A stretch of 64,000 nucleotides of DNA. Origin: an uncultured Clostridium sp. Lineage in GTDB: Bacteria > Bacillota > Clostridia > Clostridiales > Clostridiaceae. The stretch covers positions 1 to 64,000 of the forward strand of contig NZ_CAAGHK010000011.1 of assembly GCF_900769625.1 (NCBI RefSeq), in the 5' to 3' direction. Shown in pieces: positions 27,863 through 37,396 of this stretch. The notes under the pieces were generated by a model. The model saw only the letters and a program-made list of their open reading frames with translations. It did not search any database and was not told the origin of the DNA. Position numbers and translations under genes: made by a program. Every line of letters begins with the position of its first letter. The first letter of the stretch is position 1.

Positions 27863-28318
27863 TTATTTCCCTGACGAGTCACCTAATATAGTAACCTTTG
27901 ACTGTTTTAAGCCCCAGTCACAACTTTCCTGGTAACTGTTAAAAAACAAATCAATCATATTTCCTTTGATAGCTGTTCCACAGTCTGCAGCTACTGCATA
28001 TCCATATCCTTCGATATACATTGCTGTGCCATAAGGTATTACACTAGGATCAACTGCTACTGTACTCAACCCATTTGGATCTCTCCTGCATGGCATGCCG
28101 CTTGCAGTTAAATTTCCACCTGAATATGCAACTGTTGTAAATATCCTTTCTCTATTTGCTGATTCTCCATTTGATACAATATATATGTCAGAAGCCTTTG
28201 CTTCAATTCCATCCGATACTAATTCTGCTGTCCCTAAGCAGGCTAATGCAGCTAAAAATACAGAAACCTCATTTCTAAATTCTTTTATTGAAATCCTTTT
28301 AATATTCTTTTCTAACAT
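27863..28318 (-). CDS. Short 3D-domain wall protein
   Basis: 151 aa from the ATG after AAGGAGAGAGG; upstream in-frame codons lack a start context. An N-terminal hydrophobic helix (about 18-34) suggests export. The rest is a 3D domain: STVAVDPSVIP, AADCGTAIKGNMIDLFFNSY. It matches the C-terminus of the protein at 26577 almost residue for residue (EGYGYAVAAD, SYQESCDWGLKQ against SYKESCDWGLKQ). It is therefore a duplicate that lacks DUF348 and G5. Confidence 0.88.
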   Translation of the reverse strand: MLEKNIKRISIKEFRNEVSVFLAALACLGTAELVSDGIEAKASDIYIVSNGESANRERIFTTVAYSGGNLTASGMPCRRDPNGLSTVAVDPSVIPYGTAMYIEGYGYAVAADCGTAIKGNMIDLFFNSYQESCDWGLKQSKVTILGDSSGK

Positions 28319-28426
28319 TACCTCTCTCCTTACATAATAAACATTACATTTATGAGTATAACATATTTTCCATGTTTTTACCAGTATATATTTACATTTA
28401 CTTCTCTTTAATCCTAAAAATTCCAT

Positions 28427-28988
28427 TTATTTATTACAGTACATCTTTTCATCGGCATCCTTCCAGTCAACAATATAGCCACTTCCATGAGAACAAAATA
28501 CTGAACTTGAAGTATATTCAATATATGACATCAAGCGACGGGTCTTCACTTTCAAGAATTTTAAAGCATGACAGTACTTCTTTTATATTATACGATTTAT
28601 CGACGGAAATACTTTTCTTTCCTTTATTAATGCCTTAAATCGTTCTTTCCATAACTCTTCATCATAATTACCATAAAAATATCTTTCAAGCAGCTCATCA
28701 TCCTGCTCACTGATAAATTCTATCAGCTGGTCAGTAAAATTCACACTGCCTTCATTATCTTTTATTGAAACCTCAGTATAGCAGACTTTTTCAGTAAGTT
28801 CTTTCTTTATTTCAGCAATAACCCTCTCCTTATCTGCTCCTGCCTTGTCAAGCTTATTGATAAAAAAGAATACCGGAACATTATACTCTCCCACACTTCC
28901 TGATACTCTGAATGTGGAATAATATATGTTCTGAAAATGTTGTCTTTCCTGCATCAACATGAGCAAGCACCCCTATTGTTTTCTTCAT
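28427..28988 (-). pseudogene. Shredded TetM-like translation-factor GTPase
   Basis: Four pieces of one elongation-factor-like GTPase survive. Piece 1 from ATG 28988 is MKKTIGVLAHVDAGKTTF with the G1 motif, then a stop. Piece 2 in another frame is YNVPVFFFINKLDKAGADK (G4 NKxD) and about 90 more residues. Piece 3 is CFKILESEDPSLDVIY from the middle of the protein. Piece 4 is the C-terminus VFCSHGSGYIVDWKDADEKM, ending at 28429. Family members have about 650 residues; the 560 nt left hold about 185 codons. The switch regions and most later domains are deleted. The intact parent was probably a ribosomal-protection-like factor. Confidence 0.85.
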
Positions 28989-29019
28989 CAATGCTACCTC
29001 ATTCACTTAATATAAATTT

Positions 29020-29064
29020 CTATAAAATTGAAGGATGATATTTATGATAAATATCATCCTTCAA
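29020..29064 (-). terminator. Terminator of the chemoreceptor gene
   Basis: A 17-bp perfect stem (29028-29044 with 29048-29064), 3-nt loop, then TTTTATAG on the minus strand. Confidence 0.85.
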
Positions 29065-29091
29065 TAAATTAAAATAAGTATAACATAAATT

Positions 29092-30483
29092 TTATACTGT
29101 ATACACTTCTATTACTTTTGTAAGTTCAGATGCAATATCATTCTGCTCATTAATAGATTTAAGAATATTGTCCACCTCACTGGCTGCTTCATTCATGCTG
29201 ATTTTTATTTCCTGAGATTTGCCTGCTGTATCAACTGATATTGAACTTACTGTGTTAATCCCCTTAGCAATATTATTGATTATTTCAGTTATCATATTGC
29301 TTGTATTCTTTATTTCATAAGACATTGAACTTATCATCTGTGAATCCTCAACATAACTTGTAGCTGTTTCTATGAGCAGTTCATAATCCTTGTTAACATC
29401 ATTTTGAATAAAATCAAGTACAGTTCTGCTTTCTCCGCTTAAATTATCAAAAGCATTTTTTACTTCATCAAGTACTTTTTTAATTTTTTCAACTGTATTT
29501 TTAGTCTGTTCAGCAAGATTTTTTACTTCATCAGCAACTACTGCAAAACCTTTACCGTTTTCTCCTGCTCTTGCTGCTTCAATTGCTGCATTTAAAGACA
29601 GAAGATTTGTCTGCTCAGATAATTGTGCAATTGAATCAGCCATCCCTCTGACGTCTTCCACTACTTTTCCCTGTTCAATTGCACATTGTACATTAGCAAT
29701 TATATCGGTATATATATTTTTAGCATTTTTGACAGCACTTTCTCCCTGACTTTTAACATTAAGGGCTTTATCACGAATTTCCAGTGCAGATTTACTGTCC
29801 TTTTCTGCATTTGTATTAAGATCTTTTACTGTATTTTCAATCTTTCCTGTTGAAGAATTAACTTCTTCTGATATACTGCTTAAAGATTGAACTTCATTTA
29901 CTATTATATTGGTTGCATCATTAACCTGTGCAATTTTATCAACTATTACTTTAACAATGGTATTGAGATTTTCATTTGCCCTGATTAACTTTTCAGAATA
30001 TAAACATATATTTTTAACCATTTTTCTGTTTGAACTTATTGCTTCATTGAGATTTTCCACTACCTGTCCAATTTCCTTATCATATTTCCCATCTAATTTG
30101 GCAGTAAGGTCGCCATTTTTCAATAAATAAGCAAGCTTATTAAGATCTTTCAGCGGTTTCACTATACCAATGATTATATAGATAGCTAAAATAACAGCAA
30201 TAATAACGCCTGCCACAGATACTACCAGCGAAATATTAGTACATTTTGAAACAGATGACTGCACCTCTGCTATCGACTCTCTCATGCTATGTTTGGTCAT
30301 CGTCTGCACTGCCGCATTATCTATTATTGATTGTATGTTCAGAAGCTGATTAGTTACATTTCTCATCGCACTAATGCAAACGGTTGCTATTATACCTAAA
30401 AAAAGTAATATAACACTGTAACTTAAAATAATCTTAGCTTTAATGCTAATAAATTTTGTTATACTTTTAGATTTTATTCCCAT
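29092..30483 (-). CDS. Methyl-accepting chemotaxis protein with a minimal outer domain
   Basis: 463 aa. Two membrane helices (about 17-38 and 84-107) enclose only about 45 external residues, far short of the usual 120-250 residue sensor domain. HAMP follows ([18 protein letters not shown]), then a long coiled coil. Its hairpin tip is [37 protein letters not shown], split here as the typical [12 protein letters not shown] core. It should signal to CheA. The ligand is unclear and may be sensed through the membrane or a partner. No chemotaxis genes flank it. Monocistronic. Confidence 0.93.
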   Translation of the reverse strand: MGIKSKSITKFISIKAKIILSYSVILLFLGIIATVCISAMRNVTNQLLNIQSIIDNAAVQTMTKHSMRESIAEVQSSVSKCTNISLVVSVAGVIIAVILAIYIIIGIVKPLKDLNKLAYLLKNGDLTAKLDGKYDKEIGQVVENLNEAISSNRKMVKNICLYSEKLIRANENLNTIVKVIVDKIAQVNDATNIIVNEVQSLSSISEEVNSSTGKIENTVKDLNTNAEKDSKSALEIRDKALNVKSQGESAVKNAKNIYTDIIANVQCAIEQGKVVEDVRGMADSIAQLSEQTNLLSLNAAIEAARAGENGKGFAVVADEVKNLAEQTKNTVEKIKKVLDEVKNAFDNLSGESRTVLDFIQNDVNKDYELLIETATSYVEDSQMISSMSYEIKNTSNMITEIINNIAKGINTVSSISVDTAGKSQEIKISMNEAASEVDNILKSINEQNDIASELTKVIEVYTV

Positions 30484-30700
30484 AAATTATCCTCCTTATT
30501 ATTATGTATATATTTCACTATGAAATCTACAATTACAATTTATTAGTTGCCCATAAATTCGGACCAAATGTCCAATATCAATTATCAATTGCAACATATA
30601 TACCTTTAATCTCCCCTCTAAATCGATTTCATAAATCCTATTAAAATTATTATAGTGTATTATTTAAATATTTTCTATATAAAGTAATTTTTTTATAAAT
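30484..30700. other. Spacer before the chemoreceptor gene
   Basis: AT-rich leader region without a gene. GGACC/AAAT/GTCC style palindrome at 30562-30573 and TCAATTATCAATTGCAACATATATA at about 30578-30602 recall one end of the dispersed repeat family, but the rest of that repeat is missing. Confidence 0.3.
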
Positions 30701-30743
30701 TTTCACAAAAAGAACTGCTTTAATAATAAAAGCAGTTCTTTTT
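30700..30743 (-). terminator. Terminator of the ECF transporter operon
   Basis: A 15-bp perfect stem (30707-30721 with 30729-30743) with U-rich arms is followed by a U-run on the minus strand. Confidence 0.8.
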
Positions 30744-30857
30744 AATAATACATCATACTAATTCCTAAACAAAACATTACCTGTCTTAATTTGAAATAAC
30801 TATTATAAATTCTATATTAAATTCCCATCTGTCAGCCGATTCTTTCTCCATCATCTT

Positions 30858-31688
30858 CTATACAAAAGGATTATAAAATCTGCTTCCGCTTCTTATTGAT
30901 ATAAATATTGATACTGCAAATAATATCAATAAAATTCCCATGGCAATATAATCATTTTTCTTGAAATCTCTTGCACTGTACCAAGTTCTTTTTTTCTTAT
31001 TACCAAAAGCTCTCAGTTCCATTGCACTGCTGACTGTTTCTATTCTTTCAAGACTTGAAAAAATAAGCGGCATAAGAATTGCAGTTGAATTCTTAATTCT
31101 TTCTGCAAGCTTTGCTTTCTTTGACATATCAATACCTCTCGCCTGTTGTGCAAATGATATGTCGCTGTATTCATGCTGGATATCTGGAATATATCTTAAT
31201 GCAATTGAAACGGAATAAGCAATCTTATAGTTTACACCGATTTTATTAAGTGAGGCTGCAAATTCACTTGGATTTGTTGCCACCATAAATATTAATGCTA
31301 CCGGTATTATCGAAAAATACTTTAATGTTACATTAAGATGATAAAACATCTGTTCAAGTGTAACTGTGTATGGTCCTGCAATATGGAATAAATCTGTCCT
31401 GCTGTTATATATCTGCACCCCTTCATAAGGTGAAAATATAAATATTGCCACATTGTTAATAATCAGGAACACAAGAATAAAGTAAAACACAAATGAAATC
31501 TGGCTGAACTTTATTTTCGATATCTTAAATATGAATAAGCTGAACAACACCATAAACACAAGCACATATGTATTGTATGTGAGCATTGAAATCAGCGACC
31601 ATAATATCAGACATATAAGTTTTGTCGCTCCTGTCAGATTATGAATAGGAGAATCTAGTTCTGTATATTCAAGCATTGCTTCATTCAT
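30858..31688 (-). CDS. ecfT: ECF transporter T component
   Basis: 276 aa transmembrane coupling protein with about five to six helices. The cytoplasmic coupling motifs are QQARGIDMS (Ala-Arg-Gly) and the second SSAMELRAFG, both typical of EcfT. It joins the ATPase pair to the S component that binds the vitamin. Its ATG overlaps the ATPase stop by one base (TAATG), so the two are translated together. Followed by a strong terminator. Confidence 0.92.
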   Translation of the reverse strand: MNEAMLEYTELDSPIHNLTGATKLICLILWSLISMLTYNTYVLVFMVLFSLFIFKISKIKFSQISFVFYFILVFLIINNVAIFIFSPYEGVQIYNSRTDLFHIAGPYTVTLEQMFYHLNVTLKYFSIIPVALIFMVATNPSEFAASLNKIGVNYKIAYSVSIALRYIPDIQHEYSDISFAQQARGIDMSKKAKLAERIKNSTAILMPLIFSSLERIETVSSAMELRAFGNKKKRTWYSARDFKKNDYIAMGILLILFAVSIFISIRSGSRFYNPFV

Positions 31689-33391
31689 TATCTTCTAATC
31701 CTCCTGTCTTCTTCAATAAATTTCCTAACAAATTTTCTCGGCTCCTCAATACCAGCATTTACTGCCAGTGTATATAAAGATGTCTCTCTTAAATTTGCTT
31801 TCCTTATTACTTCTTCATCAGTAAGAATTTCTGCTGTTATATCATCCTTCAGCTTCATTCCATCAGCTAATACAATTGCTCTGTCCGTATATTCAAGCAT
31901 CAGATGCATATCATGAGTAATCATTATGATGGTAACCCCTTTTTGATTCAGTTCCTTAAGGAATTCCATTATTTCAGTATAATGTTTAAAATCCTGTCCT
32001 GCTGTCGGTTCATCAAGAATTATTACTTCCGGATTGATTGCCAGTATTGAAGCAATTGTTACTCTCTTCTTTTGACCAAAGCTCAGTGCTGAAATCGGCC
32101 AGTTTCTGAATTCATATAATCCGCATATTTTTAATGTTTCATATACTCTTTTTTTAATTTCTTCTTCACTGTAATTTCTTATTTTTAATCCAAAAGCAAC
32201 TTCATCAAAAATCATTGTCTTGCAGATCATCTGATTTGGATTCTGCATAACCATGCCTATTTTTTCTGCACGTTCCTTTATGGAATCATCTTTGATATCT
32301 CTGCCTTCAAATAATATGCTTCCTTTCACCGGCTTGTAGAAACCACAGATAAGCTTTGAAATCGTTGATTTTCCAGCACCATTTCTACCAATGATGCTTA
32401 CCATTTCACCCTTCTTTATCTTAAATGATACATTTTTTAAAGTTTCCCGCTTGTTGTTATATCTGAAGCTTATATTTTTTACTTCGAGGATTGTATCCTG
32501 ATCAATTTTCTTTTCAATGTCATTTATATTATTGAACCATCGGTGAATGTCTTCCGTACATCTGTCATAATTAAGTTCATTAACATCTTCTGGATTCATA
32601 TCCTTATCAATAGTACATCCGGCATATTTTAAGGCAGTCAGATACAACGGCTCTCTGATGCCATTTTCCCTTAAGACATCTGAACATAATAATTCACAAG
32701 GAGGACAATCACTGACTATCTGGCCATTGCTCATAACTATTATTCTGTCCACATGACAATGCAGAACTTCTTCCAATCTATGTTCAATGATAATAACAGT
32801 CTTATCTGACTCTTTCTTTATTTTATCAATAAGTTCTATTGCCCTGTTTCCGGTCGCTGGATCAAGGCTTGCAAGAGGCTCATCAAAAAGAAGAATATCT
32901 GATTTAGCGGCAATTACCCCGGCAAGTGATACTCTCTGTTTCTGCCCTCCTGATAATCTTTGTGGTGATGATGTTAAATGTTCTTTAATATTAACCATTC
33001 TGGCTGCATCGATTACTTTTTCTCTCATTGCTTCCAGTGGCACGCATTCATTTTCAAGTTTAAATGCAATATCTTCCCCTACTGTAAGTCCAATAAACTG
33101 GCCGTCTGGATCCTGCAGTACAGTTCCTACCATATCTGATAATTTTGCAATGCTTAAATCCTTTGTTTCCTTGCCATTTATCTTCAGGCTGCCAGTAATT
33201 TCACCTTCATATTTAAATGGAACAAGTCCATTTATAGCATTAGAAAGTGTACTTTTACCACTGCCGGATGGACCTACAATAAGTACTTTTTCGCCTTCAT
33301 ATATACTTAAATTAATATTTTTTAAGGTCGGTTTCGCCTGGACTTTATATTTAAAACTGAAATCCTTAAACTCTATTACAGGTTTTTTCAT
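31688..33391 (-). CDS. Fused ECF-type ATPase (two ABC domains)
   Basis: 567 aa from the ATG preceded by AAAAGGAAG; a Met six codons upstream lacks a site. Two full nucleotide-binding domains are fused. Domain 1 has Walker A GPSGSGKST, signature LSGGQKQR and Walker B ILLFDEP. Domain 2 has GRNGAGKST, LSFGQKKR and VIILDEP. A linker of about 60 residues joins them near residue 250-310. This is the usual ATPase of the ECF systems that carry a UPF0397 S component. Both catalytic Glu residues are present. Confidence 0.93.
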   Translation of the reverse strand: MKKPVIEFKDFSFKYKVQAKPTLKNINLSIYEGEKVLIVGPSGSGKSTLSNAINGLVPFKYEGEITGSLKINGKETKDLSIAKLSDMVGTVLQDPDGQFIGLTVGEDIAFKLENECVPLEAMREKVIDAARMVNIKEHLTSSPQRLSGGQKQRVSLAGVIAAKSDILLFDEPLASLDPATGNRAIELIDKIKKESDKTVIIIEHRLEEVLHCHVDRIIVMSNGQIVSDCPPCELLCSDVLRENGIREPLYLTALKYAGCTIDKDMNPEDVNELNYDRCTEDIHRWFNNINDIEKKIDQDTILEVKNISFRYNNKRETLKNVSFKIKKGEMVSIIGRNGAGKSTISKLICGFYKPVKGSILFEGRDIKDDSIKERAEKIGMVMQNPNQMICKTMIFDEVAFGLKIRNYSEEEIKKRVYETLKICGLYEFRNWPISALSFGQKKRVTIASILAINPEVIILDEPTAGQDFKHYTEIMEFLKELNQKGVTIIMITHDMHLMLEYTDRAIVLADGMKLKDDITAEILTDEEVIRKANLRETSLYTLAVNAGIEEPRKFVRKFIEEDRRIRR

Positions 33392-33744
33392 ATTACGCTT
33401 CCTTTTCATTTTAAATTATTACATGTAATCTCCAATCTTATTTTCATATTTCGACACAAGTATTTTAATTTTAACATATTGTAATATATTTCTTCAATAG
33501 AATATAACTTTTTGTTTAATTGATTTTATTATTATGAGTTGTTTACTAACTAAATTCAAACTAAGCTCTTCCACAGCCTATATTAGTTTAAATCATAAAT
33601 TTTAATTTATTCTCTGCAACCTCCCATTTTAATCATTTCTCACTATAAAAAATTAACTGTCTGGAATCAATATATTTAAAGCTATCCATTCTTAGTTATC
33701 AGTTCATTGATATAACCTTATTTTAATAAATGTATTGCATTTTC
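33392..33744. other. Spacer between S component and ATPase genes
   Basis: About 350 nt, no gene. The S gene ends in a terminator, so this must hold a promoter for the ATPase-T unit unless read-through suffices. No riboswitch aptamer was recognised. Confidence 0.4.
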
Positions 33745-33796
33745 CAAAACATGAAAAATGCACAGAAAAATGATTATTACTCATTTTCTATGCATT
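33745..33796 (-). terminator. Terminator after the ECF S-component gene
   Basis: On the minus strand AAUGCAUAGAAAAUGA pairs with UCAUUUUUCUGUGCAUU, then UUUCAUGUUUU. The upper part can also pair with TGCATTTT at 33735, an alternative fold. Confidence 0.7.
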
Positions 33797-33812
33797 AACA
33801 ATATTTCTTGCT

Positions 33813-34370
33813 CTATTCTTCTGCCATCAGGCTGCCTTTTTTCACTCTTGTTTTAGAATACAGATATAAAAGGATAGTTCCAAGAACTCCTATGGTAATC
33901 ATATTAGAGATACCAGCAACAGCTCCTTGACTATAAACCTTGTCTGAAGGTTCTGCATAAATTACAATATCGAGAGTAGGTGCAACAAAATTCCATGCTA
34001 CAATATTAGCAATTATCTGTGAAACATTAAAAATTATTATTTTTGATTTATTGAATTCACCTTCATCAATATTAAGCTTCTTCCATGCAAGTCCTATAGC
34101 AAGACCGACAATTCCCGATGCTATTATCCAGCTGAACCATGGTGATCCATATGCAGTCAGGTCTTTTAAAGTATGACCAATTAATCCTATTGAAACTCCG
34201 GCAAGCGGCCCATAAATTACGGCCATTAATGCTAGAAACGCATATGCTGTCTGTATTTCTGTATTAGGTATTCCTGTTGGAATTGATGCAAATCTTCCTA
34301 ATATCATAAAGACTGCTGAACCTATACCAATAGCAACAATCGTTTTAATTGATAAATTTCCTTTATTCAT
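33813..34370 (-). CDS. ECF transporter S component, UPF0397 family
   Basis: 185 aa membrane protein with about five to six helices. [20 protein letters not shown] at the N-terminus and [19 protein letters not shown] in the middle are the hallmark segments of UPF0397. These proteins are often labelled riboflavin transporter-like, but their ligand is not settled. AAAAGGAGG precedes the ATG. It lies upstream of the ATPase and T genes on the same strand, separated by a terminator, so it can be expressed in excess. No FMN, TPP or cobalamin riboswitch was seen upstream. Confidence 0.88.
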   Translation of the reverse strand: MNKGNLSIKTIVAIGIGSAVFMILGRFASIPTGIPNTEIQTAYAFLALMAVIYGPLAGVSIGLIGHTLKDLTAYGSPWFSWIIASGIVGLAIGLAWKKLNIDEGEFNKSKIIIFNVSQIIANIVAWNFVAPTLDIVIYAEPSDKVYSQGAVAGISNMITIGVLGTILLYLYSKTRVKKGSLMAEE

Positions 34371-34645
34371 ATTATCCTCCTTTTGTTTATGTACTAAGTT
34401 TTTCTTTTGACTTAATTTTTAAAAGTATCTATCCTCTATATATTCTTGTAGATAAATATACATAACTCATTTCATTATAAATTATCTATTTATTATAATC
34501 AATACTATATTGCACTGGCCATTACTGTGAAAATGAAAGCTTTACAAAATATAATTATCAATATGATAATTTCTAATACATTAACTAATATCTATAATCA
34601 ATGACGTAAAATTCGCTGGGAATCAAATTAGTAGTAAAAATTTTA

Positions 34646-34690
34646 ATTAAAAAAGATGCTAAATGATACTACCAATGATCACTTAACATC
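34646..34690 (-). terminator. Terminator of the 75-aa membrane protein gene
   Basis: On the minus strand GAUGUUAAGUGAU pairs with AUCAUUUAGCAUC (two wobbles), followed by TTTTTTAATT. Confidence 0.75.
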
Positions 34691-34750
34691 TCATGTCAGC
34701 CTTATAATTAAATTTTCAACTTATATTATTTTATGATTTTTTTCTGTGTC

Positions 34751-34978
34751 TTACTTTTCTGTTTTTAGATAAATAAGTGAGTACTTCTTCATATCTGCTG
34801 GTTTAAAAGTTTTCCCTGAAATTAATGTTGCTGCCACGAAAAAAATAATCATAAAAGGTACCATATAAAAATACTGGCTTCTGCCTTTGTAAATAAGCTT
34901 ATATTTTCTTTCCTTCAAGAAAATTATAAACGTAACTCCTAATATAAATACAACTCCTAAGATTGTTAAAAAATCCAT
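34751..34978 (-). CDS. Small two-helix membrane protein, function unknown
   Basis: 75 aa, ATG after GGGAGAGGG. Helix 1 (about 4-21) is followed by a basic loop LKERKYKLIYKGRSQ and helix 2 (about 38-54), then a basic tail. No family recognised. It has its own terminator, 60 nt after the stop. A clean ribosome-binding site and terminator support a real gene. Confidence 0.65.
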   Translation of the reverse strand: MDFLTILGVVFILGVTFIIFLKERKYKLIYKGRSQYFYMVPFMIIFFVAATLISGKTFKPADMKKYSLIYLKTEK

Positions 34979-35062
34979 TTTACCCTCTCCCGCTTATGTT
35001 GATAATGATATTATGTAAACCATATCTTAGATTATACCATAATTTTTCTATATTATCATTTT

Positions 35063-35974
35063 TTATTTCTCAAAATCAAGAGACAGCTTAAGTCTGTCCG
35101 AACCAACTGTTGTTTCCGCAAATACTTCCCTGGCATTATCCTCAAACATAGATGGATCGCCCATTGCTGTTCCAAAATGAGTAAGCAGTAACTTTTTCAC
35201 ATTCCCATCATGTGCAAGTGTGGCCGCTTCCCTGAATGTCATATGCTTATTTTTAATAGCTTTATCTATATCATCATCACTGCCATATGTACCTTCACAT
35301 ATAAAAAGATCACTGTCTTTTATAAAATGCGCCATTTCACTGACAGGCCTTGAATCTGTTATAAAACTCATCTTGATTCCTTTTCTTTCTTCTCCCATAA
35401 CCATGTTTCTTGTATAAACAGTGCCGTCAACTTCAACATACGGCGATTTTTTCTGCAGAATATTCCAGATATTCTTAGGAACATTATTTTTAATAGCATT
35501 ATCAATATCAAATTTCGGTGTTCTCTTAACATAGAAACTATATCCAAGACATGGTGATGAATGGTCTGCTTCAATAAAGGAAATCTCTATTTCATTATCA
35601 AGAAAACTCAACGTTTCTTTAGGATTTTCAATAATATTTATTTCATATGGCAGCCATTCAACAATCGTCTTCAGTCCATTGACAGCTTTAGTGATACCTT
35701 CCGGACCAATAATTACAATTGGTTCAGTCCTTCCGCTGTTACCGATTGTACCCAGAAGTCCCGGAAGTCCCACAATATGATCACCATGAATATGGCTTAT
35801 GCAGATTACATCAATTGTTTTAAAACCCGTATTGCACATTCTCATGGATACCTGAGTTCCTTCACCACAATCAATTAAAATTTTGTTACCCTTGTACATC
35901 ATCACTACTGATGATAAAAACCTTTCCGGTGTCGGCATACTTCCTCCACAGCCTAAAAGAACTACATCAACCAT
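35063..35974 (-). CDS. rnz: Ribonuclease Z (tRNA 3' endonuclease)
   Basis: Trims the 3' ends of tRNA precursors. 303 aa metallo-beta-lactamase fold protein with the zinc motif SHIHGDHIVGLPG (about 59-71). Further ligands lie in EADHSS and in LLTHFG near the C-terminus. FITDSRP supplies the metal-bridging Asp. Length is standard for the short form. The ATG follows GGAGATG. It starts 3 nt after the yaaA stop, so the two form an operon. Confidence 0.93.
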   Translation of the reverse strand: MVDVVLLGCGGSMPTPERFLSSVVMMYKGNKILIDCGEGTQVSMRMCNTGFKTIDVICISHIHGDHIVGLPGLLGTIGNSGRTEPIVIIGPEGITKAVNGLKTIVEWLPYEINIIENPKETLSFLDNEIEISFIEADHSSPCLGYSFYVKRTPKFDIDNAIKNNVPKNIWNILQKKSPYVEVDGTVYTRNMVMGEERKGIKMSFITDSRPVSEMAHFIKDSDLFICEGTYGSDDDIDKAIKNKHMTFREAATLAHDGNVKKLLLTHFGTAMGDPSMFEDNAREVFAETTVGSDRLKLSLDFEK

Positions 35975-35977
35975 CTA

Positions 35978-36772
35978 TCACATCTCCTCTCGTTCTTCCC
36001 ATCCATTTTCTCTTGTAAATACAAACATGTTATCACTTGATAATTCTTCATCATATTCATATCCTTCATAATTGAATTTTTTCAGTTCTTCTTTATCTGT
36101 AATCTTATTTTTCATTATAAATGAAGTCATTAATCCTCTTGCCCTTTTTGCTTTCGTCGATACAACTTTATATTGTCCATTTTTATTTTCTTTAAAAACA
36201 GGCGTGATGATATTAATATTATCAAACTTTCCAATATGTTCTATACATTTAAAATACTCATTTGAAGCAAGATTTACAAGTGTTTTGTCTTCATTTTTTA
36301 TAACATCCTCATATATTCTTTCTCCAACTTTGTCCTTCCAATAATCATAGAGGTTTTTATACCTGTCAAATTTAAATTTTGTCCCCATTTCCAGCCTGTA
36401 AAAATTAATGCCGTCAAAAGGTCTTAATACGCCATATAATCCACTGAGTATTCGTAGATGGTCATTAGCATAAAACATATCTTCCATTGAATAGCTACCA
36501 GCATCAAGCCCCCTGTATGCTTCACCTTTAAACGAGCCCAGACAGACATGTGCATTATCCAATGACCTACTCCACCCCTCAAATCGTTCTCTGCTCAGTT
36601 CTGCCAGCTTTGAACTTGTTTTCATAAGCGTACTCAATGAATATCCATCATATTTTCTAAGTTCTTTTACTAAAATTTCTGCTTCATCTAAAAACTGTGG
36701 TTCTGTCATTGGAAAATTATAAAAACTCTCATTGACTTCCAAAGTTTTTGCTGGTGATAATACTACAATCAT
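35978..36772 (-). CDS. yaaA: Peroxide-stress protein YaaA (UPF0246)
   Basis: 264 aa. The N-terminus MIVVLSPAKTLEV, the block RILSGLYGVLRPFDGINFYRLEMG and the C-terminal KAKRARGLM are the family marks. In E. coli YaaA binds DNA and lowers free iron during peroxide stress. Whether that applies here is inference. It is first in an operon with rnz. A 349-nt gap precedes it on the upstream side. Confidence 0.9.
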   Translation of the reverse strand: MIVVLSPAKTLEVNESFYNFPMTEPQFLDEAEILVKELRKYDGYSLSTLMKTSSKLAELSRERFEGWSRSLDNAHVCLGSFKGEAYRGLDAGSYSMEDMFYANDHLRILSGLYGVLRPFDGINFYRLEMGTKFKFDRYKNLYDYWKDKVGERIYEDVIKNEDKTLVNLASNEYFKCIEHIGKFDNINIITPVFKENKNGQYKVVSTKAKRARGLMTSFIMKNKITDKEELKKFNYEGYEYDEELSSDNMFVFTRENGWEEREEM

Positions 36773-37121
36773 TTTTCTGCTCCTAACTTACATATCAATA
36801 ATAAATATTTTTTATTGCGGCTCAGTTATTTAAAATTGTCGCTGATTATAAATGAACATCTACACTAATATAAGTTTAATATAATTTTTATAAATATAAT
36901 GAATCTAACTTATTAGTAAATATAAAACAGCTTTATTGTCTAACATAGCCTTTATTTTTAATATTTATTATATATTTCAGTTTGATAATTATCAATTATA
37001 TTATTTATTTTCCTTAAATTTTCATAAGTAATTTATGTTAAATAAGACATACTATATATGTACCCAATTTCAAAGTATCTACTTTCACTACCCTTAAAAT
37101 TCTTAAGGAGATGATATATTC
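36773..37121. other. Divergent promoter region of yaaA and the 51-aa gene
   Basis: 349 nt, about 80 percent AT, no gene seen. It should carry both divergent promoters. No operator or riboswitch recognised. Confidence 0.35.
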
Positions 37122-37277
37122 ATGCAGAACAATAATAAAAGGGATTATTCAAAAGAAAACTACCTTCGAAATGGAAATAAGTCTCAAGGACAGTATGCCA
37201 AAAGTAGCTTTAATACGAGTATTGAAGAACCTGGCATCAATGAAAGCGGAATAATAGCTAAGAAAAATGGATTCTGA
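37122..37277 (+). CDS. Small hydrophilic protein, 51 aa, function unknown
   Basis: ATG with AAGGAG 12 nt upstream, reading MQNNNKRDYSKENYLRNGNK and ending IIAKKNGF. It is rich in Asn, Lys, Ser and Gly and has no hydrophobic stretch or Cys. A bidirectional terminator follows within 60 nt. Composition recalls small spore or stress proteins, but no family motif was found. Confidence 0.55.
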   Translation: MQNNNKRDYSKENYLRNGNKSQGQYAKSSFNTSIEEPGINESGIIAKKNGF

Positions 37278-37330
37278 TAATCCGCTGACGAATATTTTTT
37301 ATCTCATACTTCATCTTATTTGTTAAAAAA

Positions 37331-37364
37331 GGCATGCAATACATATAAATGTGTACTGCATGCC
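37331..37364. terminator. Bidirectional terminator between the 51-aa and 77-aa genes
   Basis: GGCATGCA (37331-37338) pairs with TGCATGCC (37357-37364). U-rich tails follow on both strands (TCTAATTTTT plus; TTTTTTAACA minus). Confidence 0.7.
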
Positions 37365-37396
37365 TCTAATTTTTAAATATGTTAATTCTGATACCT

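Noticed and set aside
31202..33409. Whole fused ATPase as a tandem duplication
   Set aside because: The two ABC domains are the usual EcfA1-EcfA2 pair, not a recent duplicate.
34371..34645. Vitamin riboswitch upstream of the ECF S gene
   Set aside because: No FMN, TPP, cobalamin or preQ1-like conserved core was found.
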